Below, piece by piece: positions 40,348 through 48,800 of a DNA stretch of 48,876 nt. Below the pieces are notes generated by a model that was given only the letters and a program-made list of their open reading frames with translations, was not told the origin of the DNA and made no database searches. The position numbers and the translations under genes are program-made. The stretch spans positions 1 to 48,876 of the forward strand of contig CAJFHG010000019.1 in the NCBI GenBank assembly GCA_904379015.1, read 5' to 3'. Origin of the DNA: Candidatus Paralachnospira caecorum. Its GTDB lineage: Bacteria > Bacillota > Clostridia > Lachnospirales > Lachnospiraceae. How positions within the stretch are numbered: the first letter of the stretch is position 1; every line of letters starts with the position of its first letter.

Positions 40348-42093
40348 ATGTGGAGCAGAAAAGAACTGAAGAAAAAAAGCCGGAATATCATGAAAAAGCA
40401 TTACTGGCGGGTCATTGCCGTCTGCTTTGTGGCCGCGCTGGCGGCGGGCAGCTACAATGGTACCTTTTCGGCGGTCTTTTCCTATGATTCGTCCAGAGAA
40501 ATACGGAATGTGATCCAGGAAAATACAGTATTCGATTTCAACGATATCAGAATGGAAAAGCCTCTGGATACAGTGATCCGGCATTTTGAGCAGAAGCATG
40601 TGCAGGAAGAGGAAATGGTGAAAAAGAGCCCGTATACAAAGGGGGTCCTGTCCGGCATTGTCAATTACAGCCTGGCGACCGGATCCGTTTTTTCGGGTAT
40701 CATCGCCATTCTGCTGAGACCTGTGTTCCGGGGCGCGTGGCTTTCTCTGATCGCCGCCGCGGCCGGAGCCGCGCTTCTGTTTTTCTGGTGGCTGTTTGTG
40801 CGGAATATCATTGAAGTGGGAACCTGCCGTTTTTTTATGGAGGCGGATGCTTATCAGAATACGGGCGGAAACCGGATCTTTTATCTGTATAAGATCCGGC
40901 GGGTGTGGAGGACTGCCCGGGTGATGCTGCGGAAATCTCTGTATCAGGGCCTCTGGTATCTGACGCTGGCAGGCGGATGGATCAAGGGTTATTCTTATAT
41001 GATGGTACCCTATCTGGCGGCGGAAAATCCGGATATCAAAGGACGGGAGGCCATTGCCGTTTCCAGGAAAATGATGCGGGGAAATAAATGGAACGCGTTT
41101 CTCATGGACTGTTCGTTTCTGGGGTGGAATCTTCTCAGTCTGTTTACCCTGGGACTGATCAATATCTTTTATGCCAATCCGTATAAGCAGGGGGCCCGGG
41201 CAGAGCTGTATCTCGCGCTCAGGGAAAAAGCGCTGGAAGAAGGGGCCGATTACTGCCATGTGTTTACGGACCGGTATCTGGTGTCCGTGCCGTCCGAGGA
41301 GGTGGTGCGGGCCGCTCTGGAGCGGGAAGCAAGGCTGGCTGACACACCGGACTGGAAGGAGCGGGCGGAGGCGGCCAGAACCATGCCGGTTTTTCCGGAA
41401 CAGGAATATACGCCGGCGCTGTTTACGATCGAAGGGGCGGACAGGCGATTCCGTCTGGGGATCGATTATCAGTGCAGCTATGGCATGACCGGGATCATCC
41501 TTCTGTTTTTTATTTTCTCTGTGGTGGGATGGTGCTGGGAGGTCGGCCTGCATCTGGTGCAGAGCGGCCATCTGGTCAACCGGGGCGTGCTCCACGGTCC
41601 CTGGCTGCCCATTTACGGGTCAGGGGGCGTTCTGGTGCTGATCCTGCTGAAAAAAGTGAGAGAGCGGCCGGTGGTTACGTTTTTCCTGACGATGCTGATC
41701 TGCGGATGTGTGGAGTATGCTACAAGCTGGGTCCTGGAAATGATCCATCACGGCGTGAGATGGTGGGATTACAGCGGATATTTCCTGAACCTGAACGGAC
41801 GGGTCTGCGCGGAAGGACTGCTGATTTTCGGACTCGGCGGATGCGGCTTCATTTATATTCTGGCGCCGCTGGTGATGAACGGCTGCATCAGACGGATACC
41901 GGTGAAGCGCAGGGTGCTTCTCTGCGTTCTCCTGATCCTGCTCTTTGTGGGCGACTTTCTGTATTCCGGCGCCCATCCCAACACAGGTCAGGGGATTACC
42001 CGGCACCGGCAGGAATACCGGAGGGAAGAGGTGCGCTGCGTTCCGGAACAGGATCCGGCAAAAGGCGCCGGCATCACCGCTGTGTTTCTTTGA
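40348..42093 (+). CDS. DUF975 / CmpB-type membrane protein fusion
   Basis: A 581-residue membrane protein built from two parts. Residues 1-300 look like DUF975: a basic start (WSRKELKKKSRNIMKKHYWR), a first helix, a long loop of charged residues, then GIIAILLRPVFRGAWLSLIA and other helices, ending with ENPDIKGREAIAVSRKMMRG and a C-terminal helix pair. Residues about 375-530 match the putative ABC permease family CmpB: GIILLFFIFSVVGWCWEVGL, LVNRGVLHGPWLPIYGSGGV and EYATSWVLEMIHHGVRWWDY. Neither family has a firm function. Start ATG at 40348 comes after GGAACCTGAG, a weak site. The DUF362 gene follows after 40 bases. Confidence 0.85.
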   Translation: MWSRKELKKKSRNIMKKHYWRVIAVCFVAALAAGSYNGTFSAVFSYDSSREIRNVIQENTVFDFNDIRMEKPLDTVIRHFEQKHVQEEEMVKKSPYTKGVLSGIVNYSLATGSVFSGIIAILLRPVFRGAWLSLIAAAAGAALLFFWWLFVRNIIEVGTCRFFMEADAYQNTGGNRIFYLYKIRRVWRTARVMLRKSLYQGLWYLTLAGGWIKGYSYMMVPYLAAENPDIKGREAIAVSRKMMRGNKWNAFLMDCSFLGWNLLSLFTLGLINIFYANPYKQGARAELYLALREKALEEGADYCHVFTDRYLVSVPSEEVVRAALEREARLADTPDWKERAEAARTMPVFPEQEYTPALFTIEGADRRFRLGIDYQCSYGMTGIILLFFIFSVVGWCWEVGLHLVQSGHLVNRGVLHGPWLPIYGSGGVLVLILLKKVRERPVVTFFLTMLICGCVEYATSWVLEMIHHGVRWWDYSGYFLNLNGRVCAEGLLIFGLGGCGFIYILAPLVMNGCIRRIPVKRRVLLCVLLILLFVGDFLYSGAHPNTGQGITRHRQEYRREEVRCVPEQDPAKGAGITAVFL

Positions 42094-42133
42094 GCGATAC
42101 ACCCGGAGGGACATGACAGAGAGGAGGACCAAC

Positions 42134-43306
42134 ATGCAGAATGAAAACCGGAAGACGGAGAAGAGCAGGGTGATCCTGATCCCCTGCGGAACCTACGAGG
42201 AGGAGACGGTCTATGAAAAGCTGAAGGCGGGGCTTTCTCTGCTCGGCGGCATGGAAAGCCTGGTCGGGCCAAAGGAGCAGGTACTGATCAAACCGAATCT
42301 GGTCAGGAAGGCGGATCTCGAACGAGCGGTCGTCACGCATCCGTCGGTGGTGGGCGCGGTGGCCAGACTTTTGAAGGAGGCCGGGGTCCGGGATGTGAGG
42401 GCAGGGGATTCCTGCGGGATCGGATCTGCGCAGGCCACGGCGGCGGCTGTAGGAATGGATCAGGTTCTTGCCCGGTACGGAGTGCCGCTGACAGAATTTA
42501 CCGGGGAGGGAACAGTTCCTTATGAGGATGGAATCCAGGCAAAACGTTTTTTTCTGTCGAAGGAAGTCCTGGAAGCGGACGCTGTGATCAGCGTCTGCAA
42601 GATGAAGACCCATGCCCTGGAGCGGATCACCGGCGCGGTGAAAAATCAGTACGGCTGCATTTATGGCTTCCATAAGGCCAAAGGACATACCCAGTATCCC
42701 AGCGCGGACAGTTTTGCCAGAATGCTGGTGGATCTGAATCAGATGATCAGTCCCCGGCTCTTTGTTATGGACGGTATTGTGGCCATGGAGGGAAACGGCC
42801 CGACTTCGGGAGATCCCGTTTCCATGGGAGTTCTGCTGCTCTCCCTGGACCCGGTTGCCCTCGACAGCGTATTCTGCTGTCTGATCGGTCTGGATCCGGA
42901 GCTTGTGCCGACCAACTACCATGGGGAGAAAATGGGACTGGGGGTCTGGCAGAAAGAACAAATAGAACTGACAGTACTGGCGGAGGACGGAGAAGTCTGC
43001 GGTATGACCATGGAAGAGACCTTTGCCCGTTACGGAAACGGAAACTTCCGGGTAGACCGGAAGCGGGAGAAACATGATTTCTGGGTGCGGATGGGGCGGC
43101 TTTTCAATATTTTTCAGAAAAAACCGTATATTGATCCGGAAAAATGCGTCAGGTGCGGCATCTGTGTGGAGAGCTGTCCTGTGGAGGGCAAGGCTGTGAC
43201 CTTCGCGGAGGGCAGAAAAAAGCCGCCTGTGTACAATTACAGAAAGTGCATTCGCTGTTTCTGCTGCCAGGAAATGTGCCCCCATAAAGCCATACAGGTA
43301 AAATGA
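42134..43306 (+). CDS. DUF362 protein with C-terminal 2[4Fe-4S] ferredoxin domain
   Basis: A 390-residue DUF362 protein. The main part has VLIKPNLVRKADLERAVVTH, VGAVARLLKEAGVRDVRAGD and CKMKTHALERITGAVKNQYG, as usual. The last 60 residues carry two ferredoxin motifs, CVRCGICVESCPV and CIRCFCCQEMCPH, each able to bind a [4Fe-4S] cluster. It is probably a cytosolic iron-sulfur oxidoreductase or maturation factor; the family's reaction is not known. I take ATG at 42134, seven bases after GAGGAGG; a frame opening at 41945 would lie inside the upstream gene. A strong terminator follows at 43328. Confidence 0.9.
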   Translation: MQNENRKTEKSRVILIPCGTYEEETVYEKLKAGLSLLGGMESLVGPKEQVLIKPNLVRKADLERAVVTHPSVVGAVARLLKEAGVRDVRAGDSCGIGSAQATAAAVGMDQVLARYGVPLTEFTGEGTVPYEDGIQAKRFFLSKEVLEADAVISVCKMKTHALERITGAVKNQYGCIYGFHKAKGHTQYPSADSFARMLVDLNQMISPRLFVMDGIVAMEGNGPTSGDPVSMGVLLLSLDPVALDSVFCCLIGLDPELVPTNYHGEKMGLGVWQKEQIELTVLAEDGEVCGMTMEETFARYGNGNFRVDRKREKHDFWVRMGRLFNIFQKKPYIDPEKCVRCGICVESCPVEGKAVTFAEGRKKPPVYNYRKCIRCFCCQEMCPHKAIQVK

Positions 43307-43327
43307 GAATCGGTCGGCCACAGAGAG

Positions 43328-43364
43328 CGGTCCGGAAGTGAAGGCTTCCGGACCGTTGGTTTTA
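43328..43364 (+). terminator. Rho-independent terminator after the DUF362 gene
   Basis: A perfect 11-pair stem, CGGTCCGGAAG (43328-43338) with CTTCCGGACCG (43345-43355), loop TGAAGG, then TTGGTTTTAT. On the other strand there is no T-run, so it is mainly for the plus-strand genes. Confidence 0.88.
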
Positions 43365-43369
43365 TCCCG

Positions 43370-44428
43370 TTACAGATTCCCAAGCCGGGACAGGGTATCG
43401 AGCAGTTCAGCGGAGCCCGCGCCGGCAGAAGCAGTCTGCGGGGTCTGCGTTGTTTCTTCGGCCTGGTCCGCTCCGGATCCCGTGTCAGAGGAAGCCGTGT
43501 CCGCGGCAGGAGCCGGGGAGGCAGTCTCCGAGGAGGCTCTGGAGCAGCAGGAAGAGGAGCCGGCGCAGTCATGTTTGAGGGTTTCCTCATAGGACGGCGG
43601 GCCCAGTTCCAGCGGCTTGATCTCTCTGTCGAGAAGGCTTCCGGATACGAACTCCATGCATACGCTGTCCTCAGGAGGGATCAGGCTCCCCTTCGGCGCC
43701 ACGGCACGGCCGTTGTGTGGAATCAGGTACTGGGAATAATAAATGCTTTTCAGATAGACGGTGATTCCCATAGACACATCGCCTGTGTCGGGATCAAAGC
43801 TTAAAATTTTCGGGATCGTGATCATATTCAGTCCCTGGGCGGGAGATGAATTGGTCGTGGAGAACCCGATGTCGTTGATTACCGGCGCGGAGACATTGCC
43901 GTCCGCGTAGGTGACGCCGTAGGGAGCGTAAAGCTCCAGCTCTACTGAGGAAGGATTGGTGTCTTCATCATAATGCACATAATCCGGAGAACCGGGCGAG
44001 GGCAGGTACACGGCCGGAACCGTAAGGATGGTCAGCAGTCTTCCGGCACAGTCAAAAAGCTTGACGGCGAAGGTCACGGTCATGTTCTGAAGTGTCACGG
44101 AATAACAGCTGGGCCTGCCGTTGATGGGGGCAACAGCGGGCTGTTCTCCCTCTGACGGAGCGGGAAGGGCCGTGGAGATGACTTCAGCGGAAGCAGAGAC
44201 GGCGGAAGGATAAGCCGTGTTGAAATTGGGGGCCAGGGTGATCTGGCGGCACAGATTGATGCCGATCTCATCATACACGACAGGGGCCAGCAGAGTCAGA
44301 TACTGGGGCGTACCGCAGACCGGAGTGGTGCAGACATCGCGGCAGGGGCCCGGAGCCTGGCATCCCTCCGTCTGTCCGGAGGCGCCCGGCCGTCCGAAAT
44401 TACAGCCGATGGGCTTGTATTTAGACAT
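43370..44428 (-). CDS. Cys/Pro-rich protein of unknown function
   Basis: A 352-residue protein with no signal peptide and no membrane helix. The first 40 residues are rich in Cys, Pro and Gly (GCNFGRPGASGQTEGCQAPG, CRDVCTTPVCGTPQYL). A beta-rich middle follows: LLAPVVYDEIGINLCRQITL, SVTLQNMTVTFAVKLFDCAG, then ELELYAPYGVTYADGNVSAP and ITVYLKSIYYSQYLIP. A Ser/Ala/Thr/Glu-rich tail with a double Cys (SSSCCSRAS) ends the protein. I have seen proteins like this in Lachnospiraceae but know no function; a spore or surface coat role is possible from its composition and is not shown. Start is ATG 44426-44428 after GAAGGGAC; a TTG at 44446 is less likely. Confidence 0.78.
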   Translation of the reverse strand: MSKYKPIGCNFGRPGASGQTEGCQAPGPCRDVCTTPVCGTPQYLTLLAPVVYDEIGINLCRQITLAPNFNTAYPSAVSASAEVISTALPAPSEGEQPAVAPINGRPSCYSVTLQNMTVTFAVKLFDCAGRLLTILTVPAVYLPSPGSPDYVHYDEDTNPSSVELELYAPYGVTYADGNVSAPVINDIGFSTTNSSPAQGLNMITIPKILSFDPDTGDVSMGITVYLKSIYYSQYLIPHNGRAVAPKGSLIPPEDSVCMEFVSGSLLDREIKPLELGPPSYEETLKHDCAGSSSCCSRASSETASPAPAADTASSDTGSGADQAEETTQTPQTASAGAGSAELLDTLSRLGNL

Positions 44429-44459
44429 AGGATTTTGTCCCTTCAATAAAGTTGTTCAC

Positions 44460-44508
44460 CCTATTATATGCGTTCGGTCATAAGACCGTGCACAGGGTCA
44501 TATATTAG
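44460..44508. promoter_or_regulatory. Divergent promoter region with CGGTC dyad
   Basis: A minus-strand TATAAT-like -10 (44463-44468) faces the Cys/Pro-rich gene. A perfect small dyad, CGGTC-ATAA-GACCG (44475-44488), lies next to it. CATATATTA at 44499 is a possible -10 for the plus-strand gene. No good -35 was seen on either side, and the -10 shapes would also suit a sporulation sigma factor; this is only a suggestion. Confidence 0.45.
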
Positions 44509-44539
44509 ACAAGACATAAAACGGAAAGAGGCAGTGTTG

Positions 44540-45268
44540 ATGGGAGAAATCCACAGTTTTTCGGACGGGAGCAAGCTGGCAGTCTGGGAAGAGCGCAATC
44601 AGATCCGGGCCTTTTCCTTTCCCGTCAGACGGGGAACGGGACCGTCTGTCCTCAGGCAGGATCTGCTGCGCGATCTGACCTCTGCCGTTTACAGGGGAAG
44701 GATTTATTACGCTTATCACAGCCTGGAACACAGGGTGCTGGTCTGTTCTGTGGGCGTGCAGGAGGCCGCGGCCGTTCTCTCGGATCCGACGGACAGCTGT
44801 CAGTACTGCGGGCTGAGACTGCTGGTGTGGAAGGATGAGCTGAGACTGCTGTTCTGCGCGCGCAGCCAGACAGAAAAAAGCTGGTCCGTGAGGGTGATGA
44901 GTCCGCTGAAGAATCCGGAACAGGCTGTTTTATGGGAGGGGATCCGGGAAAAGCCGGAGCCTGTGTTTGCGCCCGGCAAGGCGCTTCTCATCCTGATCGG
45001 AAGGGAGGCACGGATCTGGAACGGGGAAGGGGCGGCGGACAAAGGAGAAATTCTGAGCGCCCGGGTGGGAGCAGAAGCCAGACGGACCATTCTCGCACTC
45101 CGGGATGAGGTCAGGGCCTGCCGGAAGGAGGCGGACGCACAGAAACAATGGTATGAGGAACGGCTGGGACAGGCGGAGCGCCAGTACAGAGAACTGGCGG
45201 AGTTTGCCGAGGAGCTGCGGACAGAAGGAAAGAAATGGCGGGAGAAATATTATCGGAAACAGAGATAG
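44540..45268 (+). CDS. Hypothetical protein with C-terminal coiled coil
   Basis: A 242-residue soluble protein I do not recognise. Residues 1-165 are beta-rich, with repeated short strands that look like propeller blades (GSKLAVWEERNQIRAFSF, GRIYYAYHSLEHRVLVCSV, KDELRLLFCARSQTEKSWSV, GKALLILIGREARIWNG). From about 175 to the end it is a charged coiled coil, REVRACRKEADAQKQWY-like, rich in Glu, Arg and Gln. Start ATG at 44540 follows AAAGAGG; an upstream frame to 44468 lacks a site. It diverges from the Cys/Pro-rich gene at 44428, and the pair may be regulated together. A rod-and-head shape suggests a structural or adaptor role, by inference only. Confidence 0.72.
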   Translation: MGEIHSFSDGSKLAVWEERNQIRAFSFPVRRGTGPSVLRQDLLRDLTSAVYRGRIYYAYHSLEHRVLVCSVGVQEAAAVLSDPTDSCQYCGLRLLVWKDELRLLFCARSQTEKSWSVRVMSPLKNPEQAVLWEGIREKPEPVFAPGKALLILIGREARIWNGEGAADKGEILSARVGAEARRTILALRDEVRACRKEADAQKQWYEERLGQAERQYRELAEFAEELRTEGKKWREKYYRKQR

Positions 45269-45295
45269 TATTCCCGGCCGCCCTGTGGTAAAATA

Positions 45296-45318
45296 AATTT
45301 AAAATACAAAATTTAAAT
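45296..45318. promoter_or_regulatory. AT-rich inverted repeat upstream of rbsD
   Basis: ATTTAAA and TTTAAAT form seven-base arms around an eight-base centre, about 60 bases before the D-ribose pyranase start. A TAAAAT -10-like hexamer stands just upstream at about 45288. Tentative operator. Confidence 0.4.
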
Positions 45319-45376
45319 GCGGAAGACGGCGGTGCCTCCGGGCGCTGTTCTGTTTTCCGGCAGGAGGAGGAAGCAG

Positions 45377-45778
45377 ATGAAAAAAGGAATGTGTCTGAAC
45401 AGTGAGCTTTCTTATGTGATTTCCAAAATGGGTCATTTCGACTGTATGGCCATCGGAGACGCAGGGCTTCCCATACCCGACGGGGTAAAGAGGATCGACC
45501 TGGCGGTCAGCCCCGGGGTTCCGGCCTTTCTTCAGGTATTTGAGGCGGCTGTCAGTGAGCTGCAGGTGCAGAAGATGACGGTGGCGTCGGAGATGAAGGA
45601 GAAAAACGGCGGCCTTTACACGTACCTGACAGAATTTGCGCAGAAAAACGGGATCGCGGTGGAGGAGGTTCTCCATGAGGAGTTCAAAAGAAGAACGGCC
45701 TCCTGCAAGGCTGTGGTCCGTACAGGAGAATGCAGTCCCTTTGCCAATGTGATCCTGGAGTCCGGCGTGGTATTTTAA
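45377..45778 (+). CDS. rbsD: D-ribose pyranase
   Basis: A 133-residue RbsD/FucU-family mutarotase that converts beta-pyranose to beta-furanose forms of ribose before phosphorylation. The catalytic histidine is His20 in VISKMGHFDCMAIGDAGLPI, and PIPDGVKRIDLAVSPGVPAF follows as usual. The C-terminal motif RTASCKAVVRTGECSPFANV matches the substrate-binding end. Start ATG at 45377 follows CAGGAGGAGG; an in-frame start at 45317 is much weaker. It stands alone: no ribokinase, transporter or regulator of an rbs operon is nearby. It meets the minus-strand ATPase gene tail to tail after about 45 bases. Confidence 0.94.
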   Translation: MKKGMCLNSELSYVISKMGHFDCMAIGDAGLPIPDGVKRIDLAVSPGVPAFLQVFEAAVSELQVQKMTVASEMKEKNGGLYTYLTEFAQKNGIAVEEVLHEEFKRRTASCKAVVRTGECSPFANVILESGVVF

Positions 45779-45824
45779 CGGCGCTTCCGGGGCACCGGCG
45801 CTGAGCCGGGCAGGAAGGCGGGGC

Positions 45825-47315
45825 TCAGTCCCGGGCCGTCATCTGCAGGATGCGGTCCTTCAGATCCCCCATGCGGACAGACAGGAAACGGCTGGTGTCC
45901 TCCTGCTCTGTCAGCTCTGTGAAGAAGAGAAAGGCTTCGGGACTGTCCCCGAACCGGGTATCGATGAACTCAGAGGTTCCGCGCAGGACGCGCTCCAGAC
46001 GGAGCGCGTCCTGTTCCAGCTCATCCATATCTGCCCGGATCAGGCTTGTCATTGCGGAAACGGCGCTGTCCGGAGCCGGTTCGTTCCGGGTGTCTGAAAA
46101 ATGGGAAAGGCGGACTCTGGAGGCGTATTGTCTGACCGTATCGGCCAGGAGCCGTTCCCGTTCTTCTTCCCTTCTGTCCAGAAGACCGAATTCTTTCCGC
46201 TTCTGGAGAGAAGCCTTCCGTTTGGCCAGCAGGCCGGCGCAGACCTGTTCCAGCCCGGAAAAGTCCGGATGCTGCGCTGCCAGTCCTTCCGCGAAATAGG
46301 AGAGGCTCTGAATCAGCTGCCGCCTGTTTTCGTATGAGCGTACCTGCCGGCGGATGCTGTGGAGCAGGTGTTCTGTCACGCAGAGGCGTTCGTCGAAGGA
46401 CAGCCCCGACCATTCAGAAGAAGAGGGCGCGTCTTCCGGAAGGGTTCCGTCCCGGGTCAGGGTTTCCAGAACGGGAGAGGCCAGGAGGCGCCGGCTCAGA
46501 CGGTAATAGGAGAAAAAATCAAGAGCGGTTTCCCGGCACTGCAGATACTGGGAAAACAGAGCGTCCTCCACCGGAAGTCCGAGGTCCTCATATGTTTCCA
46601 GGATCTGGGAGAGGTCCTCCCAGCCTCTGGGCGTCACGAATTCCTTTCCTGTTTCCGTGCGGCGGAATACATAGAGCTGTTCCGGCTTCATGGTCAGGTA
46701 GGAGAGAATGGCGCTGTGCAGATTCCTTGACAGGGCGTATTCCTTCCAGGAGTCGAAGGAAGCCTCCAGCTCCATATATTTGACCCGGTCCAGGGTCACC
46801 ACGTCGAATTCTCTCGCGGACCGGTTGTAGCGGGGCGGGTTGCCCGCGGCCACGATGATCCATCCTTCCGGCAGCCGGTGGCAGCCGAAGGTTTTGAACT
46901 GGAGGAACTGGAGCATGGCGGGCATCAGTGTTTCGGAAACGCAGTTGATCTCGTCCAGGAACAGGATGCCTTCTTCCTGTCCGCCTTCTTCCATGAGTTC
47001 CATGACCCGGCCGATGATCTCGCTCATGGTATATTCCGTGACGGTGCAGGCTTTGCCCTGAAACGTTTTTTCCTTCAGCAGGGGAAGGCCGACAGCGCTC
47101 TGCCTGGTATGGTGCGTCATGGTATAGGAAAGGAAGCCGATGCCGCATTCCGCGGCGGCCTGTTCCACGATGGCGGTCTTTCCGATGCCGGGAGCCCCGA
47201 TGAGCAGGATGGGCCTCTTTTTTTCTGAAGGGATCCGGTAGAGTCCGGCTTCTGTTCTGGCCTGGTAGGCCGTCACAGTCCGGCAGATTTCTTCTTTTGC
47301 TTCTTTTATATTCAT
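45825..47315 (-). CDS. MoxR-type AAA+ ATPase
   Basis: A 496-residue AAA+ protein. Walker A is GAPGIGKT at residues 40-47, Walker B is ILFLDEIN near 115-122, followed by sensor-1 IIVAAGNPPRYNRSAREFDV. The last half is helical and lacks a known extra domain. MoxR ATPases act with VWA partners to assemble or activate metal enzymes or complexes; the VWA gene at 47317 is directly upstream, one base away, so the pair is a single unit. Start is ATG 47313-47315 after AAAGGAAC; a longer frame to 47690 lies inside the VWA gene and is rejected. The target of this pair is unknown. Confidence 0.9.
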   Translation of the reverse strand: MNIKEAKEEICRTVTAYQARTEAGLYRIPSEKKRPILLIGAPGIGKTAIVEQAAAECGIGFLSYTMTHHTRQSAVGLPLLKEKTFQGKACTVTEYTMSEIIGRVMELMEEGGQEEGILFLDEINCVSETLMPAMLQFLQFKTFGCHRLPEGWIIVAAGNPPRYNRSAREFDVVTLDRVKYMELEASFDSWKEYALSRNLHSAILSYLTMKPEQLYVFRRTETGKEFVTPRGWEDLSQILETYEDLGLPVEDALFSQYLQCRETALDFFSYYRLSRRLLASPVLETLTRDGTLPEDAPSSSEWSGLSFDERLCVTEHLLHSIRRQVRSYENRRQLIQSLSYFAEGLAAQHPDFSGLEQVCAGLLAKRKASLQKRKEFGLLDRREEERERLLADTVRQYASRVRLSHFSDTRNEPAPDSAVSAMTSLIRADMDELEQDALRLERVLRGTSEFIDTRFGDSPEAFLFFTELTEQEDTSRFLSVRMGDLKDRILQMTARD

Positions 47316-47316
47316 T

Positions 47317-48690
47317 TCAGTATTCGTTCCTTTCTGTCGCTGTCCCGCCAAGGACCAGAATTTCGGCCCAGCGGGGAAGATTGGCGGGATCATACTGGCG
47401 GTCGAGGAAGACCAGGATACATCTTGCGTCCGGCTTCCGGTCAGGGTAGATCCCGGCGCCGTCCGTAAAGACGAGAATGCCCGAAAGATCGGTGAATTCA
47501 CGGCTTTTCTGGAGGGCTTCAACGCGGGAAAAAGCAGGACGGAAGTCCGTTCCGCCCATGCCGCGGATTTCCAGATGTTTGATATAATCCTGCAGATCCG
47601 CCGGAGAGGTGATGAGGTCATCCCGCTGTACCTGAACATCGCACTGGATGATGTGGAGACAGAAGGGATGGAAAAAGAGGGATTCCTCACAGACCAGGTT
47701 CCTGGTCTCTTCCAGAAAAGCGCGGGTCAGCGTGCCGGAGCAGGAGGCCGAAGTGTCGATGATGATGGCCAGCTCCCGTATTTTTCTGGCTTCCCGGTAT
47801 TCCAGCGGCTCGATCAGCGGCAGGCCGCCGTAATGCTCAAGACCGTACAGATAAGGGGCATAGGGAAATTCCTCTTCATTGACGCGGATTTCTTCTCCCC
47901 AGCGGGCCAGGCTTTTCAGGAGCGCCCGGTAATCATGGCGGCGGGCAGGGGTGAGCGTCACCGCCTGACGCAGGCTCCGGGTCCCGGTTCCGATGGAGCG
48001 GCCGTTTTTTTCTCTTTTGGGAGAAAAGAGACTGTCACTGCCGGACAGCTCTTTCTGCAGCCGTTTCCAGACGGCTTCCCGGGAGGCCGGATTTTCGTCC
48101 TCGCTGCCCTCGGATCCTGCCCCGCCGCCGGAAGCGCGGCCGCCGGGGGGCTTTGTGAAACAGGTTTTCCAGACAGGCCAGCGTTCATGGCTGTCCAGGG
48201 AGAAGATCGCGGCCAGTGCCCGGAAATCCCGGGCGGCCGGGCTGTTTTCCGGCTCCTTTCGCAGGAACGGAAGAATCTCCTCCGGCCGGTAAAGAGCGGC
48301 GTCGCCCGTCTGAGGGCGAAACTCCTCCAGTCCTGCCCGGATCCCGGAAGGAATCAGTTCCGGCGTCATCTGCAGGGCCGTGTGCCAGGCGCTGATGTCG
48401 CAGGCCAGGCTCCATTCTTCCGGAGGACAGCCCCGGGGCATCCGGAACAGATGCCCGGTCAGACAGTGGAGCAGCTCATGGAGCAGGAGCGGCTGGGCCA
48501 GCGCCGCGGCGCCGCCGTCATCCGGCGGCAGGAAGCTCCGATTCCAGTAAATCCGTGTCCCGTCGCAGGCGCAGGGGGCTTTCAGTGTTTCATCGATGCA
48601 GTCAGTTAAATGGCCGAGGGGAACGACCAGGGCACGAAGCCTTTTATACAGCCGTTTCCGGACAGCGGCCAGGCTGAATGATTCCGTCAT
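47317..48690 (-). CDS. VWA-like protein with HExxH metallopeptidase-like site (DUF2201 type)
   Basis: A 457-residue partner of the MoxR ATPase. The N-terminal half has a zinc-like motif HELLH (His71, Glu72, His75) with a further His80 in LLLHELLHCLTGHLFR, as in the VWA-like metallopeptidase family. The centre is a poorly conserved linker with Gly/Ser/Glu-rich sequence. The C-terminal half is a von Willebrand A domain with MIDAS residues Asp312-Thr-Ser-Ala-Ser316 in ELAIIIDTSASCSGTL, and MGGTDFRPAFSRV and LVFTDGAGIYPD further on. Start ATG is at 48690-48688. It is the first gene of the minus-strand pair and its promoter lies at 48771-48800. Confidence 0.9.
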   Translation of the reverse strand: MTESFSLAAVRKRLYKRLRALVVPLGHLTDCIDETLKAPCACDGTRIYWNRSFLPPDDGGAAALAQPLLLHELLHCLTGHLFRMPRGCPPEEWSLACDISAWHTALQMTPELIPSGIRAGLEEFRPQTGDAALYRPEEILPFLRKEPENSPAARDFRALAAIFSLDSHERWPVWKTCFTKPPGGRASGGGAGSEGSEDENPASREAVWKRLQKELSGSDSLFSPKREKNGRSIGTGTRSLRQAVTLTPARRHDYRALLKSLARWGEEIRVNEEEFPYAPYLYGLEHYGGLPLIEPLEYREARKIRELAIIIDTSASCSGTLTRAFLEETRNLVCEESLFFHPFCLHIIQCDVQVQRDDLITSPADLQDYIKHLEIRGMGGTDFRPAFSRVEALQKSREFTDLSGILVFTDGAGIYPDRKPDARCILVFLDRQYDPANLPRWAEILVLGGTATERNEY

Positions 48691-48770
48691 ATTTAAAAAC
48701 TTCCTTTCCAGGGTCTGGTTTCCGGGGGACCCGGGCAGAACGCGGGCGGCCGGGTCTGCGGCCTGCTGTC

Positions 48771-48800
48771 AGTATAACATACCGCAGACTACGTCCGCAA
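48771..48800 (-). promoter_or_regulatory. Promoter of the VWA-ATPase pair
   Basis: On the minus strand a -35 TTGCGG (48795-48800) and -10 TATACT (48771-48776) are 18 bases apart, about 80 bases before the VWA start codon. Confidence 0.6.

Noticed and set aside
45801-45828. Dyad CTGAGCC/GGCTCAG between rbsD and the ATPase gene as a terminator
   Set aside because: The loop is long, there is no T-run on either strand, and the right arm overlaps the ATPase stop codon.
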